From NCBI GenBank assembly GCA_046349315.1, contig JAXMCQ010000004.1, forward strand, positions 124,001 through 188,000: DNA of 64,000 bases, read 5' to 3'. Below the pieces are notes generated by a model. It did not search any database, had not been told where the DNA came from, and saw only the letters and a list, made by a program, of their open reading frames with translations. Shown here piece by piece: positions 52,263 through 61,259 of the stretch. Positions within the stretch are counted from its first letter, which is position 1; each line of letters begins with the position of its first letter. Position numbers and translations under genes: made by a program. This DNA comes from JAEUMG01 sp046349315 (GTDB lineage Bacteria > Pseudomonadota > Alphaproteobacteria > Rhizobiales > Aestuariivirgaceae).

Positions 52263-52793
52263 GTTCGCGGCGCCGTGGGACGGCGAATCTCCGGCACATC
52301 GAACAAGCTTATGATGATTAACGAAGCGTTACTTCGGCGTGACTCAGCTCCAATTGAACTCCGGCCTTGAGCCGCTTCTTCTCTTGTTGCGAGTAGCTCC
52401 GGGCTTATAGCCTCGTCTATTCTTGCGGTGCTTTCGCTTGAGCTTGAGTCACGGCCAAGTCACATCGCCAGTTTAACTTTGTTAAAGCCTAAGGGACTGT
52501 CCAGTTCTTGGGGGCTGTAGCTCGCTTATAAGTTGTTTTGCTTTAGACGCCCTACAAGTTTCCTCCGTGATGTTGCATCGCAGCATTGATCGCGATAGGG
52601 TATTGGAGAGGTGCCGGGGCGGGGCAAAATGTGCGGGATTTTAGACGTTGATGCGGTTGGCGCGCGAGTTAGATTGGTTTGATTGTACCGCTTTTTGGCC
52701 CGGCAGATCTTCCGTTAGCGGTTCAACCTTCGATAGAATTTTAAGATTCCGGCACTCTTCGCGGGGCGTCAGTTCTTATGAAGTGCTCCTATA
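52263..52793 (+). other. Long leader region of the surface-glycan locus
   Basis: About 530 bases without a gene before the NusG-like start. I see a short perfect dyad TTTAAC-TTT-GTTAAA (52472-52486) and a TTAA-N7-TTAC (52318-52332) loosely like a CtrA half-site pair. The region is more AT-rich than the flanking genes and carries several short dyads, fitting a long untranslated leader and promoter. No match to the enterobacterial ops element was seen. Confidence 0.45.
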
Positions 52794-52835
52794 ATGCCAC
52801 GAGCTTCTGAAGCAGTTGGCGGAGAGGCGAGGGGG

Positions 52836-53372
52836 ATGGCGTCAGTGGAGCTTGTGTATCCCGATTATGCGCAGCGCAGAGCGCAGTGGTTTGCCGTCAA
52901 TATCCGCCCCAATTGCGAGCGCAAGGCAGTCCTTAATCTTGAGCGCCAGGGCTTCGAGACTTTTCTACCGGTGCAAATCAAGACGGTTCGCCATGCAAGG
53001 CAATATCGCACCGTGTGTCGCCCCCTGTTTCCCGGATACCTGTTTGTTGCTCTGGATCTAACGCGCCATCAATGGCGCTCGGTCAATGGAACCCACGGTG
53101 TTGTTACGCTCATCATGAACGGCGGCGAACCGTCGCGCGTCCCTGAAGGTGTTGTTGAAAGTCTCATCGAGATTTCCTCAGACAAGGGTGTCGTGCGGTT
53201 CGACCATGATTTGGTGCCGGGGCAGAAAGTAAAAATTCTGACCGGACCTTTTGCAGATTTTATCGGAACCTTGGAACGGCTCGACGATCAGGGTCGCGTC
53301 AAGGTTCTCCTCGACATGATGGGGGGGCAGGTTCCCATCAGGTCGCGCGCAAGTGAGCTGATGCCAGCCTGA
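52836..53372 (+). CDS. NusG/RfaH-like transcription antiterminator
   Basis: About 178 residues. The NGN domain contains WFAVNIRPNCERKAVLNLERQ, TFLPVQIKTVRHARQYRTVC and PLFPGYLFVALDL; the C-terminal KOW domain has LVPGQKVKILTGPFADFIG and VKVLLDMMGGQVPI. It is a NusG paralogue, placed first in a polysaccharide locus as with RfaH, LoaP and UpxY-type factors that help polymerase through long glycan operons. I take ATG 52836, eight bases after GGAGAGG; an ATG at 52794 is in frame but has no ribosome site. The following priming-transferase gene begins 116 bp later. Confidence 0.88.
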   Translation: MASVELVYPDYAQRRAQWFAVNIRPNCERKAVLNLERQGFETFLPVQIKTVRHARQYRTVCRPLFPGYLFVALDLTRHQWRSVNGTHGVVTLIMNGGEPSRVPEGVVESLIEISSDKGVVRFDHDLVPGQKVKILTGPFADFIGTLERLDDQGRVKVLLDMMGGQVPIRSRASELMPA

Positions 53373-53488
53373 GCGGCGCCAAGCCGTCAGGATGGGACAA
53401 GGCATCGGAGCACGGTTTTGGTGGGTTGCGGGTGGAAAGTCGTTCACCCGTAGTGCGGTAGCTTTGTGCCTGCGGTGAGGGGGTCAGT

Positions 53489-54961
53489 ATGTATCTCGGT
53501 TCGGATTCCGCTACGGGATTTGGGGACGGCAATGCCCAGACCTTGGCTTTTTCAGCGGACGCCTTGGCGCTTGGCGCCAAGCCGAATGATGGCAATGTCG
53601 TCGCTCTCCCCCGCGACGCAAATGGCCAGGTCGCGCACCGGCCGCGGCGCATGACCTTCGAGCCGCCTGAAACGGCGAGCGTGTCGGCCGATGCCGGCGC
53701 CATGGCCGCCGAGCGCAAACGGCCTTTGGTCAGCCGCCTTCGCTTTCAATTGGGCGGCGCGCTCGTGGTAGGCCTCCTCCTTCCCCTCGCCCTTCGCTGG
53801 CCGATTACAAGTTTGCGGCTCGAATTCATCTCGAGCGGCATGATCCTGCCGTCCTTGGTGGCGGCTGCGGTCGCAATTCTCCTTGGATATTGGTTCAACC
53901 GGCAGGTCACGGGTTATCCTGGTGCGAGCGATCTTGCCTATGTGATCCCGAGCCTTGCCATTTCCTTTGGCCTGGTATTGCTCGCCTCGTTTTTCCTCAG
54001 GCTCGATTATTCCCGCTACATTATCCTGACGAGCTTCTTAGGCACCGCCGCCTGGCTCCTGGCGACGGGCTATGTCAGGAGCCGGCATGCCATCCCGGCC
54101 TTAGCGCTCGTTCCCGGCGGCAATCATCGCGACATTGCGGCCTGTCCCGGAGCCAGATGGATCGAACTCAGAACGCAAAATGCCGATCTCTCGCAGATCG
54201 AAGGCGTGGTTGCGGATTTGCGCGGCAATCTTTCGGAAAGCTGGGAGCGTTTCGTTGCCAAATGCATCCTCGCCGGCATTCCCGTTTATGACGTCAAGAA
54301 CGTCATGGAAGCACTGACCGGACGCGTCGATATCGAGCATCTCTCTGAAAACAGCTTCGGCTCGGTGCTGCCATCCAATCTATACCTGAGGATGAAGCGC
54401 GCGGTGGACCTCGTGCTCGCATTGGCGCTGTTGCCTTTCGTCGGCGTCATCCTCCTTCTTGCAGCCATTGCGATCAAGCTCGACTCCCCCGGTCCGGTGT
54501 TTTTTTCCCAGCAGCGCATGGGCTTCAGGGCCAAGATCTTCACCATCTACAAACTGCGCAGCATGCGCCATGATGATGGTGAGGGAACCCACTTCACGCA
54601 GGCGGGTGATCCACGTATCACCGCAGTCGGCCAGTTCATCCGCAAATACCGCATCGATGAATTGCCGCAGATTTTCAATATTCTCAAAGGCGAGATGAGC
54701 TGGCTGGGGCCTCGGCCCGAGGCGGTTGAGCTTGCCGACTGGTATTCGACCGAAATCCCTTTCTACATCTATCGTCACGCGGTTCGCCCGGGCATTTCAG
54801 GCTGGGCGCAAATCAACCAGGGCAATGTCGCAGAAGTCAACGCCGCTACGGTGAAGCTGCAATATGACTTCTATTACATCAAAAACTTCTCGCCCTTGCT
54901 CGATCTGCTCATCGTCATCAGAACGATCGGCACGATCCTGACCGGCTTTGGCTCCCGGTAA
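53489..54961 (+). CDS. Polyprenyl glycosylphosphotransferase (priming enzyme)
   Basis: A 490-residue membrane enzyme that transfers a sugar-1-phosphate to undecaprenyl phosphate, the first step of glycan assembly. About 75 N-terminal residues are polar and probably disordered; four to five membrane helices follow (about 85-215), then a cytoplasmic linker. The catalytic domain from about 295 begins MKRAVDLVLALALLPFVG and includes KLDSPGPVFFSQQRMGFRAK, FTIYKLRSM, IRKYRIDELPQIFNILKGEM and WLGPRPE. This is the WcaJ/ExoY class. The sugar is probably glucose or galactose, not decided by sequence. It precedes the phosphomannomutase gene by 19 bp. Confidence 0.92.
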   Translation: MYLGSDSATGFGDGNAQTLAFSADALALGAKPNDGNVVALPRDANGQVAHRPRRMTFEPPETASVSADAGAMAAERKRPLVSRLRFQLGGALVVGLLLPLALRWPITSLRLEFISSGMILPSLVAAAVAILLGYWFNRQVTGYPGASDLAYVIPSLAISFGLVLLASFFLRLDYSRYIILTSFLGTAAWLLATGYVRSRHAIPALALVPGGNHRDIAACPGARWIELRTQNADLSQIEGVVADLRGNLSESWERFVAKCILAGIPVYDVKNVMEALTGRVDIEHLSENSFGSVLPSNLYLRMKRAVDLVLALALLPFVGVILLLAAIAIKLDSPGPVFFSQQRMGFRAKIFTIYKLRSMRHDDGEGTHFTQAGDPRITAVGQFIRKYRIDELPQIFNILKGEMSWLGPRPEAVELADWYSTEIPFYIYRHAVRPGISGWAQINQGNVAEVNAATVKLQYDFYYIKNFSPLLDLLIVIRTIGTILTGFGSR

Positions 54962-54980
54962 CACCAGCCAATCCTCGACA

Positions 54981-56462
54981 ATGACGGATGCCGGCGCTGT
55001 GAGGCGAAGCGCTCTGCCGGAGGATTCAGTGCGCTTCGGCACGTCCGGATTGCGTGGGCTCGCAGAGGCCTTCACGCCTGAGATCTGCCGCGCCTATGTC
55101 GGTGCCTTTATCGACGTCGCATGGTCCGAGGATTGTGGAGACAGGGTCTATATTGCAGCCGACAAGCGACAATCATCTCCGCAGATCGTCGCCTGTGTCG
55201 CCGAGGCCGTCGCAGCCAAGGATCTTGAGCCCATCTATCTTGGTGTTCTACCGACACCGGCGCTTGCCGCTTATGCCTTTGCGCGCCGCTGTCTTTCCAT
55301 CATGGTGACCGGAAGCCATATCCCTCCTGCCTATAATGGTCTCAAATTCTATCGCCATGATGGGGAGCTTACCAAGGAAGACGAGCCCGATATTCTTGCA
55401 CGGCTTGAAGAGGCAGACGAGCGCCTGCCGGCGCCGGTGATGCTCGTGTGCCGGACGGCCGATGGCGATGCGGCAAGCGAGTATCTCGATCGCTATAGAA
55501 AGGTCTTTCCAGGCGATCTTCTCAAAGGCTTGCGCCTCGGTGTCGATCTTCATTCCGGTGCCGGCACGCCACTGCTCGCTCAAGTCCTCCAGGACCTTGG
55601 TGCTTCCGTCACGCTGTTTGGTGCCGCCAATGAGTTTCTCGCAGTGGACACGGAAGCGCTCGATAGCGATCGATTCGTGCTCTATCGCCGGATGCTGCGC
55701 GCGCATGCATTGGATGCCATTGCTTCAACCGATGGAGATGGTGACAGGCCGCTGCTGATCGACGACAAGGGCGAGCAGGTTTCGGGCGATATAATCGGAC
55801 TGCTCACGGCGCGGTTCTTAGGGGTCGATCGCCTGGTGACACCGGTTACGTCCACGAGTGCCATTGAGGCGACGGGATGGTTTCAATCTGTGATCCGTAC
55901 GAAAGTTGGCTCGCCCTTCGTCGTTGCCGCCATGGCGAAAGAGCAGGGCCGTGTCGCCGGCTTCGAGGCGAATGGCGGATTCCTGCTCGGCTGCGACCTT
56001 GAACGCGATCGCGGCATGCTAACAAAACTTCCGACCCGCGATGCCGTTCTCCCCGTGATTGCGACCCTGGCTTTGAGTTCATCGAACAGACAGAAACTGT
56101 CGGCCTTGGTGGCGTCGCTGCCAATACGCTACAAGCTCGCGGACCGCTTGACCGATATTGCGCCTGTTCCAGCATTGAGCCTCCTCTCTGACCTCACAAA
56201 ATCAGCAGCCGTTCGGCGCTCGCTCGGCGAATGTTTGGTCGATCCTGTCGAAATTGACCTCACCGATGGCGTGAGGTTAGTCTGCCAGGATGGCTCGATT
56301 GTTCATTTCCGGCGCTCCGGCAATGCACCGGAATTTCGCTGCTATGTCGAAACCTCAAACCGGGAGCAGACTCGCGCGCTTCTGCACGCGATCATGGAGG
56401 CCGTGTCGGCGCATTTCGGGACGCTGGCACCCGGCAAAGACGCAGTCGTGGCAAGGCAGTGA
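54981..56462 (+). CDS. Phosphomannomutase/phosphoglucomutase family
   Basis: About 493 residues of the alpha-D-phosphohexomutase family. The start is VRFGTSGLRGL; catalytic S112 lies in VTGSHIPPAYNG; the magnesium loop STDGDGDRPL is at 249-258; the sugar-binding loop is GFEANGGFLLG. The C-terminal phosphate-binding domain is present. It interconverts mannose-6-phosphate and mannose-1-phosphate (or the glucose forms); the downstream GDP-mannose genes favour mannose. I take ATG 54981 because the frame up to 54948 runs back into the previous gene. It overlaps the next gene's start. Confidence 0.92.
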   Translation: MTDAGAVRRSALPEDSVRFGTSGLRGLAEAFTPEICRAYVGAFIDVAWSEDCGDRVYIAADKRQSSPQIVACVAEAVAAKDLEPIYLGVLPTPALAAYAFARRCLSIMVTGSHIPPAYNGLKFYRHDGELTKEDEPDILARLEEADERLPAPVMLVCRTADGDAASEYLDRYRKVFPGDLLKGLRLGVDLHSGAGTPLLAQVLQDLGASVTLFGAANEFLAVDTEALDSDRFVLYRRMLRAHALDAIASTDGDGDRPLLIDDKGEQVSGDIIGLLTARFLGVDRLVTPVTSTSAIEATGWFQSVIRTKVGSPFVVAAMAKEQGRVAGFEANGGFLLGCDLERDRGMLTKLPTRDAVLPVIATLALSSSNRQKLSALVASLPIRYKLADRLTDIAPVPALSLLSDLTKSAAVRRSLGECLVDPVEIDLTDGVRLVCQDGSIVHFRRSGNAPEFRCYVETSNREQTRALLHAIMEAVSAHFGTLAPGKDAVVARQ

Positions 56463-57856
56463 TGATGCGCGCAGACGAGATCATGGCAGACACTGACTCG
56501 CCTCTATCCGAGTCTGACTGGGACGGTCGGCCCTATCGTGACTTAACCGAGGCGATAGGAAGCAAGCGCGCCATTATCGGTGTCATCGGCCTTGGCTATG
56601 TGGGTCTGCCGCTTGCAGTGACAACTTCGCGTTCCGGTTTTCAAACTATCGGCTTCGACATCGATCCGAAGAAGGTGGAAGAGCTTCAGGCCGGCCGTTC
56701 TTATATCGAGGCGGTCACATCGGAAGCGCTGTCGCAACAAGTGGCGGCTCGGCGTTTTGCGGCAACGGCCGAGTTCTCCGAACTCAAGCGCTGCGATGTC
56801 ATCATCATTTGCGTGCCGACGCCCCTGACGCGTCACCGCGAGCCAGATCTGCGCTTTGTCGAACAGACCGCAGAAATGGTGCGGCAATGGTTGCGGCCTG
56901 GGCAGCTCGTTGTCCTTGAATCGACAACTTATCCCGGGACGACTGAGGAGGTCCTGAAGCCCATCCTCTCGGCCACGGGATTGCGGGCCGGTATCGATTT
57001 CTTCCTGGGATTCTCACCTGAACGCGAGGATCCCGGCAATACGAAATACTCAACCGCGACAATCCCTCGCGTGGTTGCCGGTGATGGGCCAAAGGCGTCA
57101 CAGCTCATCAAGGATTTCTATGGGTCGGTCGTGGCCAATGTCGTGGGGGTTTCCTCCACGAAGACCGCCGAGGCCGTGAAAATCACCGAGAACGTCTTCA
57201 GGGCCGTCAACATCGCCTTGGTCAATGAGCTCAAAGTTATCTATGACGCGATGGGCATCGATGTCTGGGAAGTGATCGATGCGGCAGCGACCAAGCCCTT
57301 TGGCTATATGCCCTTTTATCCGGGACCAGGCCTCGGCGGCCATTGCATTCCAATCGATCCTTTCTATCTCACCTGGAAATCGCGTGAGTTTGGTCTCCCA
57401 ACACGCTTCATCGAACTTGCCGGTGAGATCAATGTTGCCATGCCGGCCTATGTCATACGACGACTTGAGACCGAACTTGATCGACGATTTGCGAGGTCGT
57501 TGGGCAGTGCCACGATCCTCATCCTCGGATTGGCCTACAAGAAGAATGTTTCAGACATTCGGGAAAGCCCGTCATTGGCATTGATGGAGCTTCTGGAAGC
57601 GCGCGGCACCACTGTCGATTATTGCGACCCCTTGGTGCCAATTATCCCGCCGACGCGCGAGCACGGAAAACTGGCAGGTCGCAAATCGATAGCGCTTAGC
57701 GCCGAAGCGCTGGCCGGCTACCATGCTATTTTACTCGCAATCGACCATGATGTCTTTGATTATGCATTGATCGCGGATCATGCCCGGCTTGTAATCGATA
57801 CGCGCAATGCCTTGGCGCGCCGCGGTCTGACCAATGACCGGGTGGTCAAAGGATAA
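56462..57856 (+). CDS. Nucleotide-sugar 6-dehydrogenase (UDP-GlcNAc/ManNAc type)
   Basis: About 464 residues. The Rossmann motif IGVIGLGYVGLPLA lies near 35; the middle has PTPLTRHREPDL; LVVLESTTYPGTTEEVL and the catalytic Cys in PGPGLGGHCIPIDPFYLTWK follow, and the C-terminal UDP-binding domain has LGLAYKKNVSDIRESPSL. The GGHCIPIDP form is typical of WbpA/WbpO/TviB enzymes, which oxidise UDP-N-acetylhexosamines to uronic acids, more than of UDP-glucose dehydrogenase. The start could be any of ATG 56462, 56465 or 56483; the first overlaps the previous stop. Product: a uronic acid for the surface glycan. Confidence 0.9.
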   Translation: MMRADEIMADTDSPLSESDWDGRPYRDLTEAIGSKRAIIGVIGLGYVGLPLAVTTSRSGFQTIGFDIDPKKVEELQAGRSYIEAVTSEALSQQVAARRFAATAEFSELKRCDVIIICVPTPLTRHREPDLRFVEQTAEMVRQWLRPGQLVVLESTTYPGTTEEVLKPILSATGLRAGIDFFLGFSPEREDPGNTKYSTATIPRVVAGDGPKASQLIKDFYGSVVANVVGVSSTKTAEAVKITENVFRAVNIALVNELKVIYDAMGIDVWEVIDAAATKPFGYMPFYPGPGLGGHCIPIDPFYLTWKSREFGLPTRFIELAGEINVAMPAYVIRRLETELDRRFARSLGSATILILGLAYKKNVSDIRESPSLALMELLEARGTTVDYCDPLVPIIPPTREHGKLAGRKSIALSAEALAGYHAILLAIDHDVFDYALIADHARLVIDTRNALARRGLTNDRVVKG

Positions 57857-58953
57857 TGACGGGTCAGGCGCAAATGAGGCCCGTGATCCTGTGTGGTGGC
57901 TCAGGCACGCGGCTTTGGCCCTTGAGTCGGCCTGAGTTCCCGAAGCAGTTTCTGACGTTGAAGGGTGACAAGAGCCTGCTTGAGCAAACACTTTCGCGGG
58001 CAGCAGCGATTGGCGGGGAAGCCACTGCTATTCTGATCGCGTCCAGCCAGCATCGTGACTTGGTCGCTGAAACGCTCAAGCGGGCTGGCACCGAGGCCGA
58101 GCTCATCTTTGAACCAACCGCACGCAACACAGCGCCAGCCATCGCGGCGGCTGCGCTCGTCGCGGCACGGCGCAACCCGCATGACATTCTGATGGTAATG
58201 CCATCGGATCATATCATTGAAGGTGTCGAGGCATTTGCAACCTCAGTGGAGACCGCAGCAACATTGGCACGCGACGGTTGGATCTCGATCCTGGGGGTTG
58301 TGCCGTCTGAGCCGTCATCGGTCCTCGGCTACATTGTCCCTGGAGAGGGGATCGGCGAAGCCGGTTGGCGCGTCCAACGTTATGTTGAAAAACCGTCGCA
58401 CCAGACGGCTGAGGAACTCATTAGCGCAGGTGCGTTCTGGAATGCTGGCATGGTGGTGGCCAGAGCGCAGGATTTGATTGACGCCCTAAGCCAACACGAG
58501 CCTGCTGTTCTCGCGGCGGTAGAAGCTTCGCTGGAGCGCGGCCCCAATGCGCGTGAGTACCGTCTCAATGCAAGTGTATTTGAGACGGCGCCCAAGATTT
58601 CATTCGATTATGCGGTCCTGGAGCGGCATGAGCGCGTAGTAGTTACGCCTTTGCGTGCTGCGTGGCGCGATGTCGGCACCTGGAATGAAGTTGCTACGCT
58701 TTATGCGAGAGATGAAGACGGCAATCGCGTTGTTGGTGATGTTCACTTGTTGGCGAGTAAGGGAAACTTCGTGCATAGCGCTACGCGCCGCATTCTCGGT
58801 ATCGGCATCGAAGATCTGGTTATCGTGGATTCACCCGATTCACTCCTGATCGTCCGGCGCGGAGATCTCTCGTCATTGAGCAGAGCAGTGCAAGATCTGC
58901 CGCCAAAAAGCGGGACTAGCACGGCATGCTCAGGGAAGCGCTATCATGAGTAA
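57856..58953 (+). CDS. Mannose-1-phosphate guanylyltransferase
   Basis: A 365-residue nucleotidyltransferase that makes GDP-mannose from GTP and mannose-1-phosphate. The N-terminal signature is VILCGGSGTRLWPLSRPEFP followed by KQF, the GMP family form; then FEPTARNTAPAIAAAAL, MPSDHII, YVEKPSHQTA, FWNAGM and FDYAVLER. It ends before the isomerase domain that lengthens bifunctional ManC/AlgA to about 480 residues, so mannose-6-phosphate isomerase must come from another gene. The ATG overlaps the previous stop (TAATG), and its own end overlaps the next gene by 8 bp. Confidence 0.93.
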   Translation: MTGQAQMRPVILCGGSGTRLWPLSRPEFPKQFLTLKGDKSLLEQTLSRAAAIGGEATAILIASSQHRDLVAETLKRAGTEAELIFEPTARNTAPAIAAAALVAARRNPHDILMVMPSDHIIEGVEAFATSVETAATLARDGWISILGVVPSEPSSVLGYIVPGEGIGEAGWRVQRYVEKPSHQTAEELISAGAFWNAGMVVARAQDLIDALSQHEPAVLAAVEASLERGPNAREYRLNASVFETAPKISFDYAVLERHERVVVTPLRAAWRDVGTWNEVATLYARDEDGNRVVGDVHLLASKGNFVHSATRRILGIGIEDLVIVDSPDSLLIVRRGDLSSLSRAVQDLPPKSGTSTACSGKRYHE

Positions 58954-60058
58954 CTCCCAGACTTGCGACGGCCGGGTTGCCCTAATCACCGGGATTACCG
59001 GCCAGGACGGCGCATATCTCGCCGAACTCCTGCTCGACAAAGGCTATACGGTTCACGGCATCAAGCGCCGGTCATCATCCTTTAACACAGGGCGCGTTGA
59101 TCATCTCTATCGTGATCCCCACGAGACAAATGTGAGGCTCAGACTTCACTATGGCGATATGACGGACGCGACGAACCTCATTCGTCTTGTCCAGGAAACA
59201 CACCCTGACGAAATCTATAATCTCGCTGCGCAAAGTCACGTGCAGGTGAGCTTCGAGACCGCTGAGTATACCGCGAATGCCGACGGGATCGGCACGTTGA
59301 GATTGCTCGAGGCGATCAGACTTCTAGGTCTCATCAAGAAGACAAGGTTCTATCAGGCGTCAACATCCGAACTTTACGGCGACACGCCGCATGCACCCCA
59401 ATCCGAGACCACGCCATTTCAGCCGCGGTCGCCTTATGCCGCCGCCAAGCTCTATGCCTATTGGATCACGGTCAACTATCGCGAAGCCTACGGCATTCAC
59501 GCCTCGAACGGCATTCTCTTCAACCATGAAAGCCCGATCCGCGGCGAAACCTTCGTCACGCGCAAGATCACCCGCGCTGTGGCGCGCATCATGCTCGGCA
59601 TGCAGGAGCGGCTTTATCTCGGCAATCTCGATGCCAAGCGCGACTGGGGCCATGCGCGCGATTATGTCGAAGGCATGTGGCGCATGCTGCAGCAACCAGA
59701 GCCTGATGATTACGTGCTGGCGACGGGCGAGACGCGCACAGTGCGAGAATTTGTCGAGGCTGCCTTTGCAGCAGCGGGATTGACGGTGACCTGGCAAGGG
59801 GAAGCTATTGCCGAGAAGGGCCTTTGCGCGAAGACCGGAAAAGTCCTGGTCGAAATCGATCCGCGTTACTTTCGCCCAACCGAAGTGCCGCTGCTCTTGG
59901 GCGATGCGTCAAAGGCTAGACAAAAATTGGGATGGCGCGCGACGACCAGCTTTGAGGGGCTCGTTGAAGAAATGGTCTCATCCGACATGCAAGAAGCGCG
60001 CGACGAACAAGCCTCGTCGAAGCCGCGTTCGGTCCTTGGTGCGCTCGCAGCAGAATAG
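58946..60058 (+). CDS. gmd: GDP-mannose 4,6-dehydratase
   Basis: A 370-residue extended SDR. Motifs: VALITGITGQDGAYLAELLL for NADP, HLYRDPHETNVRLRLHYGD, NLAAQSHVQVSFE, STSELYGDT and the catalytic Tyr-x-x-x-Lys in PRSPYAAAKLYAYW; NHESPIRGETFVTRKIT and DYVEGMWRMLQ complete the family pattern. It converts GDP-mannose to GDP-4-keto-6-deoxymannose, the precursor of GDP-rhamnose, fucose or perosamine. No second-step enzyme (for example Rmd or Per) is found within the window, so it may lie beyond the right edge. It overlaps the guanylyltransferase gene by 8 bp. Confidence 0.94.
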   Translation: MSNSQTCDGRVALITGITGQDGAYLAELLLDKGYTVHGIKRRSSSFNTGRVDHLYRDPHETNVRLRLHYGDMTDATNLIRLVQETHPDEIYNLAAQSHVQVSFETAEYTANADGIGTLRLLEAIRLLGLIKKTRFYQASTSELYGDTPHAPQSETTPFQPRSPYAAAKLYAYWITVNYREAYGIHASNGILFNHESPIRGETFVTRKITRAVARIMLGMQERLYLGNLDAKRDWGHARDYVEGMWRMLQQPEPDDYVLATGETRTVREFVEAAFAAAGLTVTWQGEAIAEKGLCAKTGKVLVEIDPRYFRPTEVPLLLGDASKARQKLGWRATTSFEGLVEEMVSSDMQEARDEQASSKPRSVLGALAAE

Positions 60059-60078
60059 AAACAGTCTCGCCAGCACCT

Positions 60079-60879
60079 TTGAAGATTTCCGTCATCACCG
60101 TCTGTTACAATGCCGAACGCACGATCGGGACAACGATTGAGTCATTCCTGGCCCAATCCTATCCCGACAAGGAATTGATCGTCGTCGATGGCGCCTCGCG
60201 TGACGGGACAGTGCAACTGGTTGAGAGCTTCGCTAGCCCTCAGATTGCCGTTCATTCGGAGCCGGACCGGGGCCTTTATGATGCGATGAACAAGGGGCTC
60301 ACGCTTTATCACGGCGATGCGGTCGGCTTTCTCAATGCCGATGATTGCTTCAGCAGTGACACTAGCCTAACGCGCATTGCTGAGGGCTTGGCGGATTGCG
60401 ACATGGTTTCGGGCGATCTTGATTTCGTGCGCGATCACGCAAGCGGTGACATCGTGCGTCGCTGGCGCGGCACGGCCCATAGACGGAGCGCGTTCAGGCG
60501 CGGCTGGATGGCGGCTCATCCGACTTTCTATGTCCGACGCCGTGTCGTCGATGCTGTCGGCCGCTTCGATCTCACTTACCGGATTGCGGCTGATTACGAT
60601 TACATGCTGCGGGCCTATGAATTGCACGGTTTCAAGAGCCGTCATATTGATGAAGTCCTGGTTCATATGCAGGCCGGAGGTGCCAGCACGGCGGGGCTTG
60701 GCGCGTATCTCGGGAGCAACATGGAAGCCTTGAGATCGCGTCAGCGCTGGCTTGGAAGCGGCATTGTCGATTATGCCTTGGTTGCCAAGCCGATGCGGAA
60801 GCTGCACCAATTCTTTGTGAGGCAGGCGGCCCGTTCGACGCCGAGCGGGGCTCTGCCGGTAAAGGACCGGCACGCGTGA
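60079..60879 (+). CDS. Glycosyltransferase family 2
   Basis: About 266 residues. The GT-A fold begins MKISVITVCYNAERTIGTTI followed by LIVVDGASRDGTVQLVES; the metal motif is in GFLNADDCF, and a later acceptor region reads RIAADYDYMLRAYELHGF. This subgroup, with a UGXS-like GDASDRGLYDAMNKG pattern, transfers sugars from nucleotide donors in polysaccharide synthesis. The only plausible start is TTG at 60079, unusual among neighbours; no ATG lies in frame near it. It follows gmd by 20 bp. The donor may be a GDP-mannose derivative, unproved. Confidence 0.9.
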   Translation: MKISVITVCYNAERTIGTTIESFLAQSYPDKELIVVDGASRDGTVQLVESFASPQIAVHSEPDRGLYDAMNKGLTLYHGDAVGFLNADDCFSSDTSLTRIAEGLADCDMVSGDLDFVRDHASGDIVRRWRGTAHRRSAFRRGWMAAHPTFYVRRRVVDAVGRFDLTYRIAADYDYMLRAYELHGFKSRHIDEVLVHMQAGGASTAGLGAYLGSNMEALRSRQRWLGSGIVDYALVAKPMRKLHQFFVRQAARSTPSGALPVKDRHA

Positions 60880-60915
60880 GTTACCGCAGTCGGGAGCGGC
60901 TTGCTGGTCTTTTTT

Positions 60916-61172
60916 CGCATCCTTCTTATCCGAAAAGCGCGAAGCATCCCCGGGTCGAGCCCGAGGACAGGCTTTTCGGGAAGGATGCGTGTCTCTTTTT
61001 TCCGCGAATGCTTATCCAAAATCGCGGAGCACTTTTTGGGCGTGCGCGCTTTCTTTGGCGAGCAACTTGTCCGAAAACCGCTGGACACTTTTCGGGTTGC
61101 TCGCCAGTCGGTGTTATCGCGCGAGGTTTTCTGGCCGAGGGTTCGAGGAAAAACCGTTACGCATTGTTCCTG
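60916..61172. repeat. Cluster of palindromic REP-like elements
   Basis: The 380-bp gap 60880-61259 is filled by related palindromes. Element 1 (60916-60989) has outer 10-bp arms CGCATCCTTC/GAAGGATGCG and inner CCGAAAAGC/GCTTTTCGG, with a small hairpin in the loop. Element 2 (about 61006-61050) reads CTTATCCAAAATCGCGGAGC then ACTTTTTGGG, a degenerate copy. Element 3 (61057-61105) has arms GGCGAGCAAC/GTTGCTCGCC and core TCCGAAAACCGCTGGACACT then TTTCGG. A fourth, weaker copy (about 61138-61172) reads GAGGAAAAACCGTTACGCAT. The core fits a repeat common between genes in Rhizobiales. A 120-codon frame across them (60876-61238) is not a gene. Confidence 0.85.
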
Positions 61173-61259
61173 GACCACGGCGCCCGCGCGATAATGCCGG
61201 GCGAGCCCGAGTCGAGTGAGGCGAGATCGTGCGTGTAATTCTAGAGTATCCAGCAAGTA

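Noticed and set aside
52318..52332. TTAA-N7-TTAC as a CtrA site in the glycan-locus leader
   Set aside because: Imperfect match, AT-rich surroundings, and no promoter elements aligned with it; kept only as a remark.
60876..61238. 120-codon frame starting at the end of the glycosyltransferase gene
   Set aside because: It runs through four palindromic elements; the translation has no family-like sequence and its content is explained by the repeats.
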